Positions 18,886-28,253 are shown, counted from the first letter of the stretch. The stretch is 64,000 bases of DNA from Streptomyces sp. SAJ15 (GCF_007595705.1 NZ_NISY01000002.1:124001-188000), one strand, 5' to 3'. The notes: a model not told the origin generated them from the letters alone. Program-made: numbers and translations.

Positions 18886-19560
18886 TCAGCCGGTGGTCTC
18901 CCGGCGGACCGACAGCAGGTCCTCCAGCTGCTCCTCGCGTGCCGGCGCGGCGACGAACAGGAGCTCGTCCCCGGCCTCCAGGACGTCGTCCTTGCTGGGC
19001 GTCAGCACCCGGGTGCCGCGGATGATGGTCACCAGGCTGGTGTCCTGCGGCCAGTCCACCTCGCCGACCCGGGTCCCGGCCAGCGCCGCCTCCGGCGGCA
19101 GCGTGAGCTCGACCAGGTTGGCGTCGCCATGGCTGAAGCGCAGCAGCCGCACCAGGTCGCCGACGCTCACCGCCTCCTCGACGAGGGCGGACATCAGACG
19201 CGGCGTGGAGACCGCGACATCGACGCCCCAGGACTCGTTGAAGAGCCACTCGTTCTTGGGGTTGTTCACCCGGGCGACCACCCGCGGCACCCCGTACTCG
19301 GTCTTGGCGAGCAGCGAGACCACCAGGTTGACCTTGTCGTCGCCGGTCGCCGCGATGACCACGTTGCAGCGCTGCAGCGCCGCCTCGTCCAGCGAGGTGA
19401 TCTCGCAGGCGTCGGCGAGCAGCCACTCCGCCTGCGGCACCCGCTCCACCGAGATGGCGGTGGGCGCCTTGTCGATCAGCAGCACCTCGTGGCCGTTCTC
19501 CAGCAGCTCACCGGCGATGGAACGGCCCACCGCGCCGGCCCCGGCAATCGCGACCCGCAT
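18886..19560 (-). CDS. trkA: TrkA-type K+ channel/transporter regulatory subunit (second copy)
   Basis: This 224-residue protein has an N-terminal RCK/TrkA-N Rossmann domain (MRVAIAGAGAVGRSIAGELL, nucleotide-binding GxGxxG, acidic LLIDKAP). A C-terminal TrkA-C domain follows (LTLPPEAALAGTRVGEV). Such subunits gate K+ channels or transporters in response to NAD(H) or ATP/c-di-AMP. Its ATG overlaps the stop of the upstream trkA copy (TGATG), so the pair is translationally coupled, as with the CeoB/CeoC pair of actinobacteria. No matching membrane Trk/Ktr subunit is next to it, which makes the nearby KimA-like importer the likely partner (inference). Confidence 0.9.
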   Translation of the reverse strand: MRVAIAGAGAVGRSIAGELLENGHEVLLIDKAPTAISVERVPQAEWLLADACEITSLDEAALQRCNVVIAATGDDKVNLVVSLLAKTEYGVPRVVARVNNPKNEWLFNESWGVDVAVSTPRLMSALVEEAVSVGDLVRLLRFSHGDANLVELTLPPEAALAGTRVGEVDWPQDTSLVTIIRGTRVLTPSKDDVLEAGDELLFVAAPAREEQLEDLLSVRRETTG

Positions 19561-20228
19561 CAGTGACCGCCCTCCTCGGGCCCCTCGGCAAAGGCGGCCT
19601 CGACCTTCTCGACCTCGTCCGTACGCATCATGACGTGCACGAGGTCGCCCTCCTGCAACACCGTCTGCGACGTCGGCAGCATCGCTTCGCCCAGACGGGT
19701 GAGGAACGCCACCCGGACCCCGGTCTCCTCCTGGAGCCGGCTGACCTTGTGGCCGATCCACTTCGGCGAGGTGTGCACCTCGGCGAGCTGCACGCCGCCG
19801 CTGGGGTCGCGCCACAGCGGCTCGGCGCCGGACGGCAGCAGCCGCCGCAGCATCTGGTCGGCGGTCCAGCGCACGGTGGCCACGGTCGGGATGCCCAGCC
19901 GCTGGTAGACCTCGGCGCGGCGCGGGTCGTAGATCCGGGCCGCGACGTTCTCGATGCCGAACATCTCGCGGGCCACCCGGGCGGCGATGATGTTGGAGTT
20001 GTCGCCGCTGCTGACCGCGGCGAACGCGCCGGCTTCCTCGATGCCGGCCTCGCGCAGCGTGTCCTGGTCGAAACCGACGCCGGTGACGCGCCGCCCGCCG
20101 AAGCCCGCGCCGAGCCTGCGGAAGGCCGTCGGGTCCTGGTCGACCACCGCGACGGTGTGGCCCTGGGACTCCAGGGTCTGGGCGAGGGCGGCGCCGACGC
20201 GACCGCAGCCCATGATGACGATGTGCAC
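19560..20228 (-). CDS. trkA: TrkA-type K+ channel/transporter regulatory subunit (first copy)
   Basis: This 222-residue paralogue of the adjacent gene has a TrkA-N Rossmann domain (HIVIMGCGRVGAALAQTLE, then VAVVDQDPTAF) and a TrkA-C domain (SPKWIGHKVSRLQEETG). I chose the GTG at 20228, which places the first beta-strand at the N-terminus; an ATG at 20282 would add 18 unrelated residues. It is the first gene of the minus-strand pair. The promoter should lie in the 289-bp gap shared with the divergent conservon, where I see no clear operator. Confidence 0.9.
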   Translation of the reverse strand: MHIVIMGCGRVGAALAQTLESQGHTVAVVDQDPTAFRRLGAGFGGRRVTGVGFDQDTLREAGIEEAGAFAAVSSGDNSNIIAARVAREMFGIENVAARIYDPRRAEVYQRLGIPTVATVRWTADQMLRRLLPSGAEPLWRDPSGGVQLAEVHTSPKWIGHKVSRLQEETGVRVAFLTRLGEAMLPTSQTVLQEGDLVHVMMRTDEVEKVEAAFAEGPEEGGH

Positions 20229-20517
20229 GTCCGCTACCTCGCACCTTCCCTTAGCGCTGTGACCTGCACAGACATCGTTCACTTTCCTTCCGCACTACGG
20301 ACTGTCTCGGCCACCACGCTACCTGGCATCCAGGCGGGCGCATCCACGGCTGCTTCCGCGCGCCCCTGACGAGTCCTCCCGTTTGCCCCCGGGTGTGGCC
20401 TCTGCCTCAGCAACTCGCAATTTGTGACGGGGACCGGACACATGGTCACCAGCGTGGCTAGGATGATCGTCGAATTCCGCTTCTGGACTCCTGAATCCCC
20501 CCGTCCATGAGGAACTG

Positions 20518-21996
20518 ATGACAGATCACATATCGGAGGTGGTGACCTGGTGCCTGGGTGCGGCTCTGCTCGTCGCCCTGGTTCTGCTGCTGCGCCAGCG
20601 CCAGATCACCACCTCCGTGCGAAAGCACAGTGCCACCCTGGAAGGCAACCTACGGGCGCGTGACGAGGAGATACAGCACCTGGTCTCGGTTCGGTTGCCG
20701 GCCGTCGCGGATTCGGTGGGCAGACCGGTCCCGCTGCCCGGCCTCCGCGACGAACGGCTCGCGGGAACCGCGTACGCACAGAGTCTCCAACTGGCGAGCG
20801 ACCTGTTCGCCAAGGCCGTCGACAAGGCCCAGGCCAAGGCCGATGTCGCGGCGAAGGCGGCGCTCAAGGCGTCGATGAGGGCCCTCCAGGGACTCGCCCA
20901 CGAACAGCAGCTCTCGATCTCCGAGATGCAGGACCGGCACGACAACCCCGACGTCCTCCGCGACCTGCTGGAGATCGACCACGCCAACTCCCAGTTCGGC
21001 CGCCGCGCCCAGGCCATCGCGGTGCTCTGCGGCTCCTGGCCCGGCCGCCAGCGCGCCTCCTCCTCGCTGACCGACGTGGTCCGCGGCGCCACCTCCCGCA
21101 TCCGCGACTACCGCCGGGTGCAGGTGCACACCCAGATCGACATCGCCGTGGTCAGCCGGGCCGTCGAGCCGGTGGTGCTGGCCGTGGCCGAGCTGCTCGA
21201 CAACGCCGCCCGCCACTCGCAGCCCAACACCAAGGTCGAGGTCAGCCTGCAGCCGGTGCACAACGGCGCCTGCGTGGTGATCGACGACGCGGGCGTCGGC
21301 ATGGACGGGCAGGAGGTGAAGCGGGCCCAGTCCTGGCTGGCGGCCCAGCGCCCGGTGGACGTCGCCCGGCTCGGCGATCCGCCCCAGTTCGGCTTCCCCG
21401 TCATCGGCGTGCTCGCCGCGCGCTACGGCTTCAGCGTCTCGGTGGACACCCGCTCGCCCTACGGCGGTGTGCGCGCCGTGCTGTTCCTGCCCAGCGCGCT
21501 GCTGACCCACCTGGAGGACGACCGGAGCGCACCGATGACCGCCGCCGCCCAGCCCGCCGGCGCGTCCGCGGCGCCCGCCGGCCAGGGCCGGCACGCCGCT
21601 CCGCGGCCGGCCGCCCACGAGGCCCAGCCCGCCGCCCGGCCGGCCGCGCCGCAACCCGCCTCGCCGCTCGGCCATCCGCCGCTGACCGACGACGTACCCC
21701 GCAGCTACCCGTCCACGGCCGGCGGGTTGCCCAAGCGGCGGCGCCGGCAGCCCACCGCCACGGCGCAGGAACGGTCGCTGACCCCGGCCGCCGACGACTG
21801 GCCGATCGCGGCCGCCCAGCGGGCCGAGGCCGCGCAGGCGGCCGGCGCCGAGGAGCCCGGCACGGGCTCCCACCGCGTCCGCTCGGCGGAGGAGACCGCA
21901 CGCCGCATGGGCGCCTTCGCGCGCGGAACCCGGTCGGGTCGCGCCGAGGCCCCGGACGAAGCCCCCCACCACGACGAAGGGAACCGCCAGGCATGA
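20518..21996 (+). CDS. cvnA: Conservon sensor kinase-like protein CvnA
   Basis: This 492-residue membrane protein has one N-terminal helix (residues about 8-27), then a coiled-coil-prone Ala/Lys/Gln-rich stretch (about 75-135). A HATPase domain follows (ELLDNAARHSQPNTKVEVS, DDAGVGMD, GFPVIGVLAARYG). The last 150 residues are low-complexity Pro/Ala. Conservon A proteins resemble sensor kinases, and with CvnB, C and D they form a membrane complex likened to a eukaryotic G-protein receptor system, as shown for Cvn9 of S. coelicolor. The stop overlaps cvnB (ATGA). Confidence 0.92.
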   Translation: MTDHISEVVTWCLGAALLVALVLLLRQRQITTSVRKHSATLEGNLRARDEEIQHLVSVRLPAVADSVGRPVPLPGLRDERLAGTAYAQSLQLASDLFAKAVDKAQAKADVAAKAALKASMRALQGLAHEQQLSISEMQDRHDNPDVLRDLLEIDHANSQFGRRAQAIAVLCGSWPGRQRASSSLTDVVRGATSRIRDYRRVQVHTQIDIAVVSRAVEPVVLAVAELLDNAARHSQPNTKVEVSLQPVHNGACVVIDDAGVGMDGQEVKRAQSWLAAQRPVDVARLGDPPQFGFPVIGVLAARYGFSVSVDTRSPYGGVRAVLFLPSALLTHLEDDRSAPMTAAAQPAGASAAPAGQGRHAAPRPAAHEAQPAARPAAPQPASPLGHPPLTDDVPRSYPSTAGGLPKRRRRQPTATAQERSLTPAADDWPIAAAQRAEAAQAAGAEEPGTGSHRVRSAEETARRMGAFARGTRSGRAEAPDEAPHHDEGNRQA

Positions 21997-22421
21997 ACGA
22001 CCACATGAACAACGAGCTGGGCTGGATGCTCGACGAGGTCGTCAAGATGCCGGAGGCGCGGCACGCGATCCTGCTCTCCGCGGACGGCATGCTCCGGGCC
22101 CACTCCGAGGGCATCGACCGGGACGACGCCGAGCGACAGGCCGCGGCCCTCTCCGGCCTCCAGTCGATCAGCCGCTCCACCTCGGAGTTCTGCGAGCGCC
22201 AGGAGACCCCCTGGCGGCAGACGCTGGTCGAGTTCGTCGGCGGCTACATCTTCCTGATCGCGGCCGGCCCCGGCGCCTATCTGGCGGTCTCCGCCAGCGA
22301 GAACGTCGACATGGAGGCGGTCACCTACCGCATGCAGAAGCTGGTCGACCGGCTCGGCAAGGAACTCACCACGCCACCGCGGCAGGACACGGCCTGGCAG
22401 GGGATCGGCAGCCGGGCATGA
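21993..22421 (+). CDS. cvnB: Roadblock/LC7 protein CvnB
   Basis: This 142-residue Roadblock/LC7 domain protein has ELGWMLDEVVKMPEARHAIL, LLSADGMLRAHSEGI, and the later GYIFLIAAGPGAYLAVSAS strand. In conservons it is thought to regulate the small GTPase-like CvnD. It overlaps cvnA and cvnC by 4 bp each. Confidence 0.93.
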   Translation: MNDHMNNELGWMLDEVVKMPEARHAILLSADGMLRAHSEGIDRDDAERQAAALSGLQSISRSTSEFCERQETPWRQTLVEFVGGYIFLIAAGPGAYLAVSASENVDMEAVTYRMQKLVDRLGKELTTPPRQDTAWQGIGSRA

Positions 22422-22777
22422 CCCCGCCGCGGCGTCAGGAGCGAGGGCTGGTGCGGCCGTACGTCGTCACCGACGGCCGTGCCCACCCGACCCGCAACAC
22501 CTTCGACCTGGTCACGCTGGTGATGGCGCGCGGCGACCGGCCGCTGGGCGGACTCAGCCCGGAGAAGCGCGAGCTCATGGAGCTGTGTCTGGGCGGAGCG
22601 CTCTCGGTCGCCGAGATCGCCGGCCACCTCCACCTGCCGGTGAGCGTCACCAAGGTCCTGCTCGGCGACCTCGTGGACAGCGGCCACCTCACCACCCGGT
22701 CCCCCATCCCCTCGGCGCAACTGCCCGAGGCCCAGCTTCTGCAGGAGGTGCTCGATGGACTCCGCGCTCGCCTCTGA
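22418..22777 (+). CDS. cvnC: DUF742 protein CvnC
   Basis: This 119-residue DUF742 protein has the family start RLVRPYVVTDGRAHPTR-like sequence (here RGLVRPYVVTDGRAHPT). A winged-helix-like core follows, LGGALSVAEIAGHLHLPVSV then LGDLVDSGHL. The fold suggests protein or DNA contacts within the Cvn complex. It overlaps cvnD by 23 bp. Confidence 0.92.
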   Translation: MTPPRRQERGLVRPYVVTDGRAHPTRNTFDLVTLVMARGDRPLGGLSPEKRELMELCLGGALSVAEIAGHLHLPVSVTKVLLGDLVDSGHLTTRSPIPSAQLPEAQLLQEVLDGLRARL

Positions 22778-23363
22778 CAACGGCGTCTATCTGCGTCAGA
22801 CCGTACGAACCGCCGCCAAGCTGCTGGTCGTCGGGCACTTCGCCGTCGGCAAGACGACCTTCGTCGGCTCGCTGTCGGAGATCCGGCCGCTGCGCACCGA
22901 GGAGACCATGACCCAGGCCGGCGCGCTCGTCGACGACCTGGCCGGCATCAAGGACAAGACCACCACCACCGTCGCCATGGACTTCGGGCGGCTCACCCTC
23001 AGCGACTCGCTGGTCCTGTACCTGTTCGGCGCGCCCGGGCAGCAGCGCTTCACCCGGCTGTGGCAGGACATGACGCGCGGCGCGCTGGGCGCGCTGGTGC
23101 TCGCCGACACCCGCCGCCTGGAGCAGTCCTTCGACGTGATGGGTCTGCTGGAGGAGCACGGGCTGCCGTACGCCGTCGCCGTCAACCACTTCGACGGCGC
23201 CCCGGTGCACGCCGAGGAGGAGATTCGCGAGGCGCTCGACCTGCTTCCGGAGACCCCGCTGGTCACCTGCGACGCCCGCGACCGGACCTCCTCCACCAAG
23301 GCACTCATCGCGCTCGTCCAGTACCTGCACTCCCGTTCCGCCTCTTCCCAGGAGCATGTGTGA
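22755..23363 (+). CDS. cvnD: Conservon GTPase-like protein CvnD
   Basis: This 202-residue P-loop protein has Walker A/G1 GHFAVGKTTF (residues about 29-38), switch II FGAPGQQRF in place of DxxGQ, and a G4-like NHFDG. The Roadblock-type partner CvnB is encoded upstream. This is the Mgl-like/conservon GTP-binding family. The start codon lies inside cvnC, and the stop overlaps the P450 start (GTGA), so the whole cluster reads as one operon. Confidence 0.93.
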   Translation: MDSALASDNGVYLRQTVRTAAKLLVVGHFAVGKTTFVGSLSEIRPLRTEETMTQAGALVDDLAGIKDKTTTTVAMDFGRLTLSDSLVLYLFGAPGQQRFTRLWQDMTRGALGALVLADTRRLEQSFDVMGLLEEHGLPYAVAVNHFDGAPVHAEEEIREALDLLPETPLVTCDARDRTSSTKALIALVQYLHSRSASSQEHV

Positions 23364-24844
23364 CCTACCGTCCTGACGCCGGCGTCGCGCCGCCCCCCGG
23401 CTGCCCCGCGCACGCCGGCGGACCGGGGCACGCCGGCGCCGGCGTGCCGATCTACGGACCCGACTTCGCGGCCGATCCGCACAGCGTCTACGCCCGGCTG
23501 CGACAGTACGGCCCGGTGGTCCCGGTCGAGCTGGCCCCCGGGGTGCAGGCCAACCTCGTGCTCGGCTACCAGGCGGCGCTGGAGGTGCTGCGCAGCCCGG
23601 AGAAGTTCGGCAAGGACGCCCGCCGCTGGAAGGCACTGGCGGACGGCCGGGTTCCGCCGGACAGCCCGGTGGTGCCGATGATGCACTACCGCCCCAACTG
23701 CCTGTTCTCCGACGGCGAGGCGCACCGCCGGCTGCGGTCCGCGGTCACCGACAGCATGGAGCGGGTCGACCCCAACGCGATGCGCGGTTACGTCGAGCAC
23801 GCCGCGGACACCCTCATCGACCGCTTCGCCCCCACCGGCCAGGCGGACCTGCTCGGCGAGTACGCCAAGATCCTGCCGCTGCTCGTCTTCAACCAGGTCT
23901 TCGGCTGCCCGCCGGCGCTGGGGGAACGACTGGTGGAGGGCATGTCCGGGATCTTCGACGGCGTCGACGCCGAGCGGGCCAACGCCCTGCTCACCGAGAC
24001 GCTGCTGGAGCTGGTCGCCCTCAAGCGGCGGCACCCCGGCCCGGACATCATCTCCTGGATGATGGCGCACCCGGTGCGGCTCAGCGACGAGGAGATGATC
24101 CACCAGCTGGTCGTCCTCATGGGCGCCGGCACCCAGCCGCAGCAGAACCTGATCGCCAACGCGCTGCGGCTGCTCCTCTCCGACGAGCGCTTCGCCGGCG
24201 ACCTCGCCGGCGGCAGCCTGCCGGTGGACGACGCGCTGGACGAGGTGCTGTGGCTGGACCCCCCGATGGCCAACTACGCCGTGCACTACCCGCTGCACGA
24301 CATGGACTTCGCCGGGGTCCGGCTGCGCGAGGGCGAACCGGTGGTCGTCAGCCTCGCGGCCGCCAACAACGACCCGGTCCTCGCCTCCGACCACCGCACC
24401 GGCAACCGCGCCCACCTGGCCTGGAGCGCCGGCCCGCATGTCTGCCCCGCCAAGGACTCGGCCCGGCTGGCCGCCGGGATCGCGGTCGAGAAGCTGCTGG
24501 ACCGCATCCCGGACATGGAGCTCGCCGTCCCGGCGCACCAGCTCCAGTGGCGACCCGGCCCCTTCCACCGCGCCATGACCGCGCTGCCGGTCCGCTTCCC
24601 CCCGGTACCGCTGACGGTGACGACGCCGCTGCCGACGCCGGCGCCGGTCTCCGAGACCGTACCCGCGCGTGACCACATCGACGAGAACTTCGGAGTGAGC
24701 CGATGGAACGCCAGTTCAGCCAGTCAGGACCTGTTGTCATCGACCCCACCGGCCGCGATATCCACGCGGAGGCCGCCCGCATCCGCGCCCAGGGGCCGGC
24801 GACGCGCGTGGAGCTCCCTGGCGGCGTGGTGGCGTGGGCGATAA
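23360..24844 (+). CDS. Cytochrome P450, CYP157-like, lacking ExxR arginine
   Basis: This 494-residue P450 from a GTG overlaps the cvnD stop. The heme-ligand loop WSAGPHVCPAK supplies the cysteine. The I-helix reads GAGTQPQQN instead of AGxxT. The K-helix reads DEVLWLDPP, so the usual ExxR is ExxW. This is the hallmark of the Streptomyces CYP157 family, which is reported to lack ExxR and to accompany conservons. The frame runs 142 bp into the next P450 gene, giving a C-terminal tail of about 80 residues with Ser/Pro/Arg composition beyond the normal fold end near RFPPVP. The tail may reflect a natural overlap or an indel. Confidence 0.88.
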   Translation: MTYRPDAGVAPPPGCPAHAGGPGHAGAGVPIYGPDFAADPHSVYARLRQYGPVVPVELAPGVQANLVLGYQAALEVLRSPEKFGKDARRWKALADGRVPPDSPVVPMMHYRPNCLFSDGEAHRRLRSAVTDSMERVDPNAMRGYVEHAADTLIDRFAPTGQADLLGEYAKILPLLVFNQVFGCPPALGERLVEGMSGIFDGVDAERANALLTETLLELVALKRRHPGPDIISWMMAHPVRLSDEEMIHQLVVLMGAGTQPQQNLIANALRLLLSDERFAGDLAGGSLPVDDALDEVLWLDPPMANYAVHYPLHDMDFAGVRLREGEPVVVSLAAANNDPVLASDHRTGNRAHLAWSAGPHVCPAKDSARLAAGIAVEKLLDRIPDMELAVPAHQLQWRPGPFHRAMTALPVRFPPVPLTVTTPLPTPAPVSETVPARDHIDENFGVSRWNASSASQDLLSSTPPAAISTRRPPASAPRGRRRAWSSLAAWWRGR

Positions 24845-25944
24845 CCGAGCAGACCCTGCTCAAGGAGCTGCTCATCGACCCCCGGGTCTCCAAGGACCCG
24901 CGGCAGCACTGGCCGAAGTGGATCAACGGTGAGGTCTCCCCGGAGTGGCCGCTGTTCACCTGGGTCGCGGTGCAGAACATGTTCACGGCGTACGGCGGGG
25001 ACCACAAGCGGCTCCGCGGCCTGGTCTCCAAGGCGTTCACCGGCAAGCGCACCGCGGCGCTCCGCCCGCGCATCGAGCAGATCGTCACCGACCTGCTGGA
25101 CGACCTGGCCGCCGCCCCCGAGGGCGAGCTGGTGGACCTGCGCGAGGGGTACGCGTACCCGATCCCCATCCAGGTGATCTGCGAGCTGTTCGGCATCAAC
25201 GACGAGGACACCCGCGAGGGCCTGCGCCGCTGCGTGGACTCGATCTTCCACACCTCCGCCGACCCGGCCGAGGTCACCGCCACCTACGCCGAGGTCTACG
25301 CCATCCTGGGCGGGCTCGTCGCCGAGAAGCGCCAGAAGCCGGCCGACGACCTCACCACCGGCCTGATCGCCGCCCGGGAGGAGGACGGGGACTCCCGGCT
25401 CACCGAGCAGGAGATGGTCGACACCCTGCTGCTGATGATCAGCGCCGGCCACGAGACCACCGTCAACCTCCTCGACAACGCCATCCACCTGCTGCTCACC
25501 CACCCCGACCAGCTCGCGCTGGTCCGCTCCGGGAAGGCGAGCTGGGACGACGTGATCGACGAGGCGCTGCGGCTGGAGGCGCCGGTGGCGAACCTGCCGC
25601 TGCGCTACGCGGTGGAGGACATCGAGCTCGCCGACGGCACCGTCCTCGCCAAGGGTGACGCGATTCTCATCGCGTACGCCGCCGCGGGGCGGGACACCGC
25701 GCTGCACGGCGAGGACGCCGACCGCTTCGACATCACCCGGGAGGTCAAGGACCACCTGGCCTTCGGCCACGGCGTGCACTACTGCCTGGGCGTGACCCTG
25801 GCCCGGCTGGAGGCCACCATCGCCCTCCCGGCGCTCTTCGAGCGCTTCCCGGGGCTGTCGCTGGAGGTCCCGGAGGAGGGGCTCCAGCACGTCGAGTCCT
25901 TCATCTCCAATGGTCACCGGGGCCTTCCGGCCCGACTCGGCTGA
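24703..25944 (+). CDS. Cytochrome P450, CYP154-like
   Basis: This 413-residue soluble P450 has complete motifs: I-helix SAGHETTVNLLD, K-helix ExxR in DEALRLEAP, and heme loop HLAFGHGVHYCLGVTLARLE. The pairing of a CYP157-like and a CYP154-like gene behind cvnABCD matches the arrangement known from S. coelicolor conservons. Substrate is unknown. The ATG at 24703 follows GGAGTGAGCC and lies within the 3' end of the preceding P450 frame. No ferredoxin gene is adjacent. Confidence 0.9.
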   Translation: MERQFSQSGPVVIDPTGRDIHAEAARIRAQGPATRVELPGGVVAWAITEQTLLKELLIDPRVSKDPRQHWPKWINGEVSPEWPLFTWVAVQNMFTAYGGDHKRLRGLVSKAFTGKRTAALRPRIEQIVTDLLDDLAAAPEGELVDLREGYAYPIPIQVICELFGINDEDTREGLRRCVDSIFHTSADPAEVTATYAEVYAILGGLVAEKRQKPADDLTTGLIAAREEDGDSRLTEQEMVDTLLLMISAGHETTVNLLDNAIHLLLTHPDQLALVRSGKASWDDVIDEALRLEAPVANLPLRYAVEDIELADGTVLAKGDAILIAYAAAGRDTALHGEDADRFDITREVKDHLAFGHGVHYCLGVTLARLEATIALPALFERFPGLSLEVPEEGLQHVESFISNGHRGLPARLG

Positions 25945-26080
25945 TCGTTTCCGCTGATCGTTCCGGCTGATCGGCTCCCCTGATCGCCGGGCCGCGTTCG
26001 CCGGCCGTTCGCGCGCCCGACCGCCACACCTTGGGGTGGCGGTTGGGCGCAGGTCTTGACGAGCGCTTACGATCCTCTCC

Positions 26081-28147
26081 GTGTCCAAACTGACCGACAT
26101 CCCGAAACGGATACTGATCGGCCGGGCGCTGCGCAGCGACAAGCTGGGAGAAACCCTCCTCCCCAAGCGCATAGCCCTGCCGGTCTTCGCCTCCGACCCG
26201 CTGTCCTCCGTGGCGTACGCACCCGGCGAGGTGCTGCTCGTCCTGTCCGTGGCGGGAGTGTCGGCCTACAGCTACAGCCCGTGGATCGCCGTCGCGGTCG
26301 TCGTGCTCATGTTCACGGTGGTCGCGTCCTACCGGCAGAACGTGCACGCCTATCCGAGCGGCGGCGGCGACTACGAGGTCGCCAACGTCAACCTCGGCCC
26401 CCGGGCCGGACTGACGGTGGCCAGCGCGCTCCTCGTGGACTACGTGCTCACCGTCGCGGTGTCGATCTCCTCGGGCGTGGAGAACCTCGGCTCGGCGGTC
26501 CCGTTCGTGGTCGAGCACAAGGAACTCTCCGCGGTCGCGATCATCCTGCTGCTGACGCTGATGAACCTGCGCGGCGTGCGGGAGTCCGGGAAGCTCTTCT
26601 CGATCCCCACCTATGTCTTCGTCGCCGGCGTCTTCCTGCTTCTGGCCTGGGGCGCCTACCGCGGTCTGGTCCGCGGCGACGACATGAACGCCCCCACCGC
26701 CGGCTACGAGATCCAGCCCGAGCACACCGGCCTCGCCGGCTTCGCGCTGGTCTTCCTGCTGTTGCGGGCCTTCTCCTCCGGCTGTGCCGCGCTCACCGGC
26801 GTCGAGGCGATCAGCAACGGCGTGCCCGCGTTCCGCAAGCCCAAGAGCAGGAACGCCGCCACCACGCTGGCCCTGATGGGCGGCCTCGCCGTCACCATGT
26901 TCTGCGGCATCATCGCGCTGGCCATGGCCACCGACGTGAAGATGGCCGAGAACCCGGCGCACGACCTGCTCAAGGACGGCAAGCCGGTCGGCGAGGACTA
27001 CACCCAGAACCCGGTGATCTCGCAGGTCGCGGCCGCCGTCTTCGGCGACGGCACCTTCATGTTCGTGGTGCTGGCCGCGGCCACCGCCCTGGTGCTGTTC
27101 CTGGCCGCCAACACCGCGTACAACGGCTTCCCGCTGCTGGGCTCGATCCTCGCCCAGGACCGCTATCTGCCCCGCCAGCTGCACACCCGCGGCGACCGGC
27201 TCGCCTTCTCCAACGGCATCGTGCTGCTGGCCGGCGCCGCCGCCGTGCTGGTCTACATCTACGGCGCGGACTCCACCAAGCTCATCCAGCTCTACATCGT
27301 CGGCGTCTTCGTCTCCTTCACGCTCAGCCAGACCGGCATGGTGCGGCACTGGAACCGCCACCTGCGCACCGAGCGCGACCCGGCGGCCCGCCGGCGCATG
27401 ATCCGCTCCCGCGCGATCAACACCTTCGGCGCCTTCTTCACCGGCCTGGTGCTGGTCGTGGTGCTGCTCACGAAGTTCACCCACGGCGCCTGGGTGGCGC
27501 TGCTGGGCATGGTGATCTTCTACGTCACCATGTCCGCGATCCGCCGCCACTACGACGGCGTCGCCGAGGAGCTGACGGCCGACGACGCCCCGTACGACGA
27601 CGCCGTCCGCCCCTCCCGGGTGCACGCCATCGTTCTCGTCTCCAAGATCCACAAGCCGACGCTGCGGGCCCTGGCCTACGCCAAGCTCATGCGCTCGGAC
27701 AAGCTGGAGGCGGTGAGCGTCGGAGTCGACGCCGCGGAGACCAAGGCCCTCCAGACCGAGTGGCACGAGCGCGGCCTCGACGTCCCGCTGAAGGTCCTCG
27801 ACTCGCCCTACCGCGAGATCACCCGACCCGTGATCGACTACGTCAAGAGCCTCCGCCGGGAGAGCCCGCGCGACGTGGTCAGCGTCTACATCCCGGAGTA
27901 CGTGGTCGGCCGCTGGTACGAGCACCTCCTCCACAACCAGAGCGCGCTCCGCCTCAAGGGCCGCCTGCTTTTCACCCCCGGTGTGATGGTCACCTCCGTC
28001 CCCTGGCAGCTCGACTCCTCCGAGCTCGCCCGCAAGCGCGCCCGCAAGCGGGCCGAGTGGAACGCTCCGGGCTCGGTGCGACGGGGACCGGTACCGGTGC
28101 AGCAGGCGCAGCCCAAGGAGGAGAAAAAGGCGGCGGTCAAGAAGTAG
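26081..28147 (+). CDS. KimA-like K+ importer (APC superfamily permease)
   Basis: This 688-residue membrane protein has about 12 helices and a cytoplasmic C-terminal domain of about 200 residues. Its landmarks parallel B. subtilis KimA (YdaO) as I recall it: FASDPLSSVAYAPGEVLL, SYRQNVHAYPSGGGDYEVAN, LLVDYVLTVAVSISSG, FSSGCAALTGVEAISNGVPA, FTLSQTGMVRHW and a C-terminal LHNQSALRLKGRLLF. KimA is a high-affinity K+/H+ symporter. Annotation as a generic amino-acid permease is the alternative, but the K+ context (kdp, trkA) favours KimA. The GTG at 26081 begins MSKLTDIPKR. It ends at a terminator at 28156-28184. Confidence 0.82.
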   Translation: MSKLTDIPKRILIGRALRSDKLGETLLPKRIALPVFASDPLSSVAYAPGEVLLVLSVAGVSAYSYSPWIAVAVVVLMFTVVASYRQNVHAYPSGGGDYEVANVNLGPRAGLTVASALLVDYVLTVAVSISSGVENLGSAVPFVVEHKELSAVAIILLLTLMNLRGVRESGKLFSIPTYVFVAGVFLLLAWGAYRGLVRGDDMNAPTAGYEIQPEHTGLAGFALVFLLLRAFSSGCAALTGVEAISNGVPAFRKPKSRNAATTLALMGGLAVTMFCGIIALAMATDVKMAENPAHDLLKDGKPVGEDYTQNPVISQVAAAVFGDGTFMFVVLAAATALVLFLAANTAYNGFPLLGSILAQDRYLPRQLHTRGDRLAFSNGIVLLAGAAAVLVYIYGADSTKLIQLYIVGVFVSFTLSQTGMVRHWNRHLRTERDPAARRRMIRSRAINTFGAFFTGLVLVVVLLTKFTHGAWVALLGMVIFYVTMSAIRRHYDGVAEELTADDAPYDDAVRPSRVHAIVLVSKIHKPTLRALAYAKLMRSDKLEAVSVGVDAAETKALQTEWHERGLDVPLKVLDSPYREITRPVIDYVKSLRRESPRDVVSVYIPEYVVGRWYEHLLHNQSALRLKGRLLFTPGVMVTSVPWQLDSSELARKRARKRAEWNAPGSVRRGPVPVQQAQPKEEKKAAVKK

Positions 28148-28155
28148 TGCGCGGG

Positions 28156-28184
28156 TGGGAGGCGCCCCCGGCGGGCGCCTCCCA
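28156..28184 (+). terminator. Terminator after the KimA-like gene
   Basis: A 12-bp perfect stem (TGGGAGGCGCCC / GGGCGCCTCCCA) with a CCGGC loop starts 9 bp after the stop codon. Confidence 0.75.
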
Positions 28185-28253
28185 TCGGCCTGTGAGCGTG
28201 ACGGACACCCTCGGAGCGTCTCGGCGGTCACGGAGGGCCCGGCACGGGACGTA

